Shown here one piece after another: positions 43,523-43,735 of a stretch of 43,735 bases of DNA. The stretch is from contig CAZYAK010000006.1 in the NCBI GenBank assembly GCA_964645935.1, positions 1-43,735 of the forward strand, in the 5' to 3' direction. The position numbers and the translations under genes are program-made. The notes beneath the pieces were generated by a model that worked only from the letters and a program-made list of their open reading frames with translations, searched no databases and was not told the origin of the DNA. Numbering within the stretch: position 1 is the stretch's first letter; each line of letters begins with the position of its first letter. The stretch is from CAZYAK01 sp964645935. Its GTDB lineage: Bacteria; Patescibacteriota; Gracilibacteria; Peribacterales; Peribacteraceae.

Positions 43523-43528
43523 ATTGTA
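43523..43528 (-). promoter_or_regulatory. -10 element of the SLH gene (leaderless)
   Basis: TACAAT on the minus strand ends seven bases before the ATG at 43515. Confidence 0.6.
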
Positions 43529-43626
43529 GCGCATCGCTCCTGAGGCCTTGCGAAAGAAGACCAGCCCACCTGCCACGCGGCAAACAACCCTGTCTCGCTA
43601 CCGAAGTGGTGACAGGGATGGACTGG

Positions 43627-43700
43627 TCGGGACGACAGGACTTGAACCTGCGACCTCTTGCACCCCATGCAAGCGCTCTAGCCAACTGAGCTACGTCCCG
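43627..43700 (-). tRNA. tRNA-Pro (anticodon GGG)
   Basis: The minus strand folds as a full cloverleaf: acceptor CGGGACG / CGTCCCG, D stem GCTC / GAGC, anticodon stem CTTGC / GCAAG with loop ATGGGGT (T33, anticodon GGG), T stem GCAGG / CCTGT with loop TTCAAGT, and discriminator A. CCA is not encoded. It reads proline codon CCC. A possible -10, TAGAGT, lies about 15 bases upstream, near the window edge. Confidence 0.93.
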
Positions 43701-43735
43701 ACGATGATGTCAACAACTCTACTTTCCAGGACGCG

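Overview
The window looks like a chromosomal segment of a high-GC member of the Patescibacteria (CPR) bacteria. The evidence is compact genes, a few proteins with familiar CPR-type architectures (a sigma-region-4/HARE-HTH protein, a Baseplate J-like membrane protein, SLH and FecR-like surface proteins), and near absence of Shine-Dalgarno (SD) sequences. TGA is used as a normal stop, so this is not the Gracilibacteria code. I cannot place it below that level. At least ten genes have a -10-like hexamer (TACACT, TATAAT, TATGAT, TACAAT or similar) only 6 to 11 bases before the start codon, which points to widespread leaderless mRNAs.

Layout. 1-5017: recA (partial, with two identical-geometry operator-like dyads upstream), a lipoprotein, a sigma-region-4 regulator, ruvX, a kinase-like protein with a substituted catalytic Asp, and rpsT with a TTG start. 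5018-13824: glmS, a class B penicillin-binding protein, a PilB/PilT-type ATPase, a FecR-like membrane protein and an RluA-family pseudouridine synthase. 13825-18579: a small membrane protein, a leaderless hypothetical, tyrS with a zinc-finger-like insertion, and an 870-residue protein that appears to be built from repeated HTH-like modules.

18580-20645 is the most unusual part. Two tandem small transcription units each carry a near-perfect SD, a five-codon ORF (MKKLL or MLKKL) folded into a hairpin, and a strong intrinsic terminator. Next to them lie a tyrosine recombinase gene and a good candidate dif site (11-6-11 architecture) directly upstream of it, overlapping the end of a DUF218 gene.

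20642-31914: a Baseplate J-like protein, pgk, a WecA/MraY-type glycosyltransferase, a YqfO-like protein, an M23 peptidase, a TsaE-HD fusion, a membrane protein, rarA, a CsaB-like pyruvyl transferase, rplS and a wHTH/nucleotidyltransferase-like regulator. 31915-43735: an AT-rich intergenic island, a TrbL/VirB6-like membrane protein followed by a 924-residue repeat protein, infB, nrnA, a conserved unknown, an SLH-domain surface protein and tRNA-Pro(GGG).

Functional threads are cell envelope (glmS, PBP, M23, WecA-like, CsaB plus SLH anchoring, FecR-like), translation (rpsT, rplS, tyrS, infB, RluA-type, TsaE, tRNA-Pro), and recombination or replication (recA, ruvX, rarA, xer/dif, nrnA). No rRNA, CRISPR array or insertion sequence was seen.
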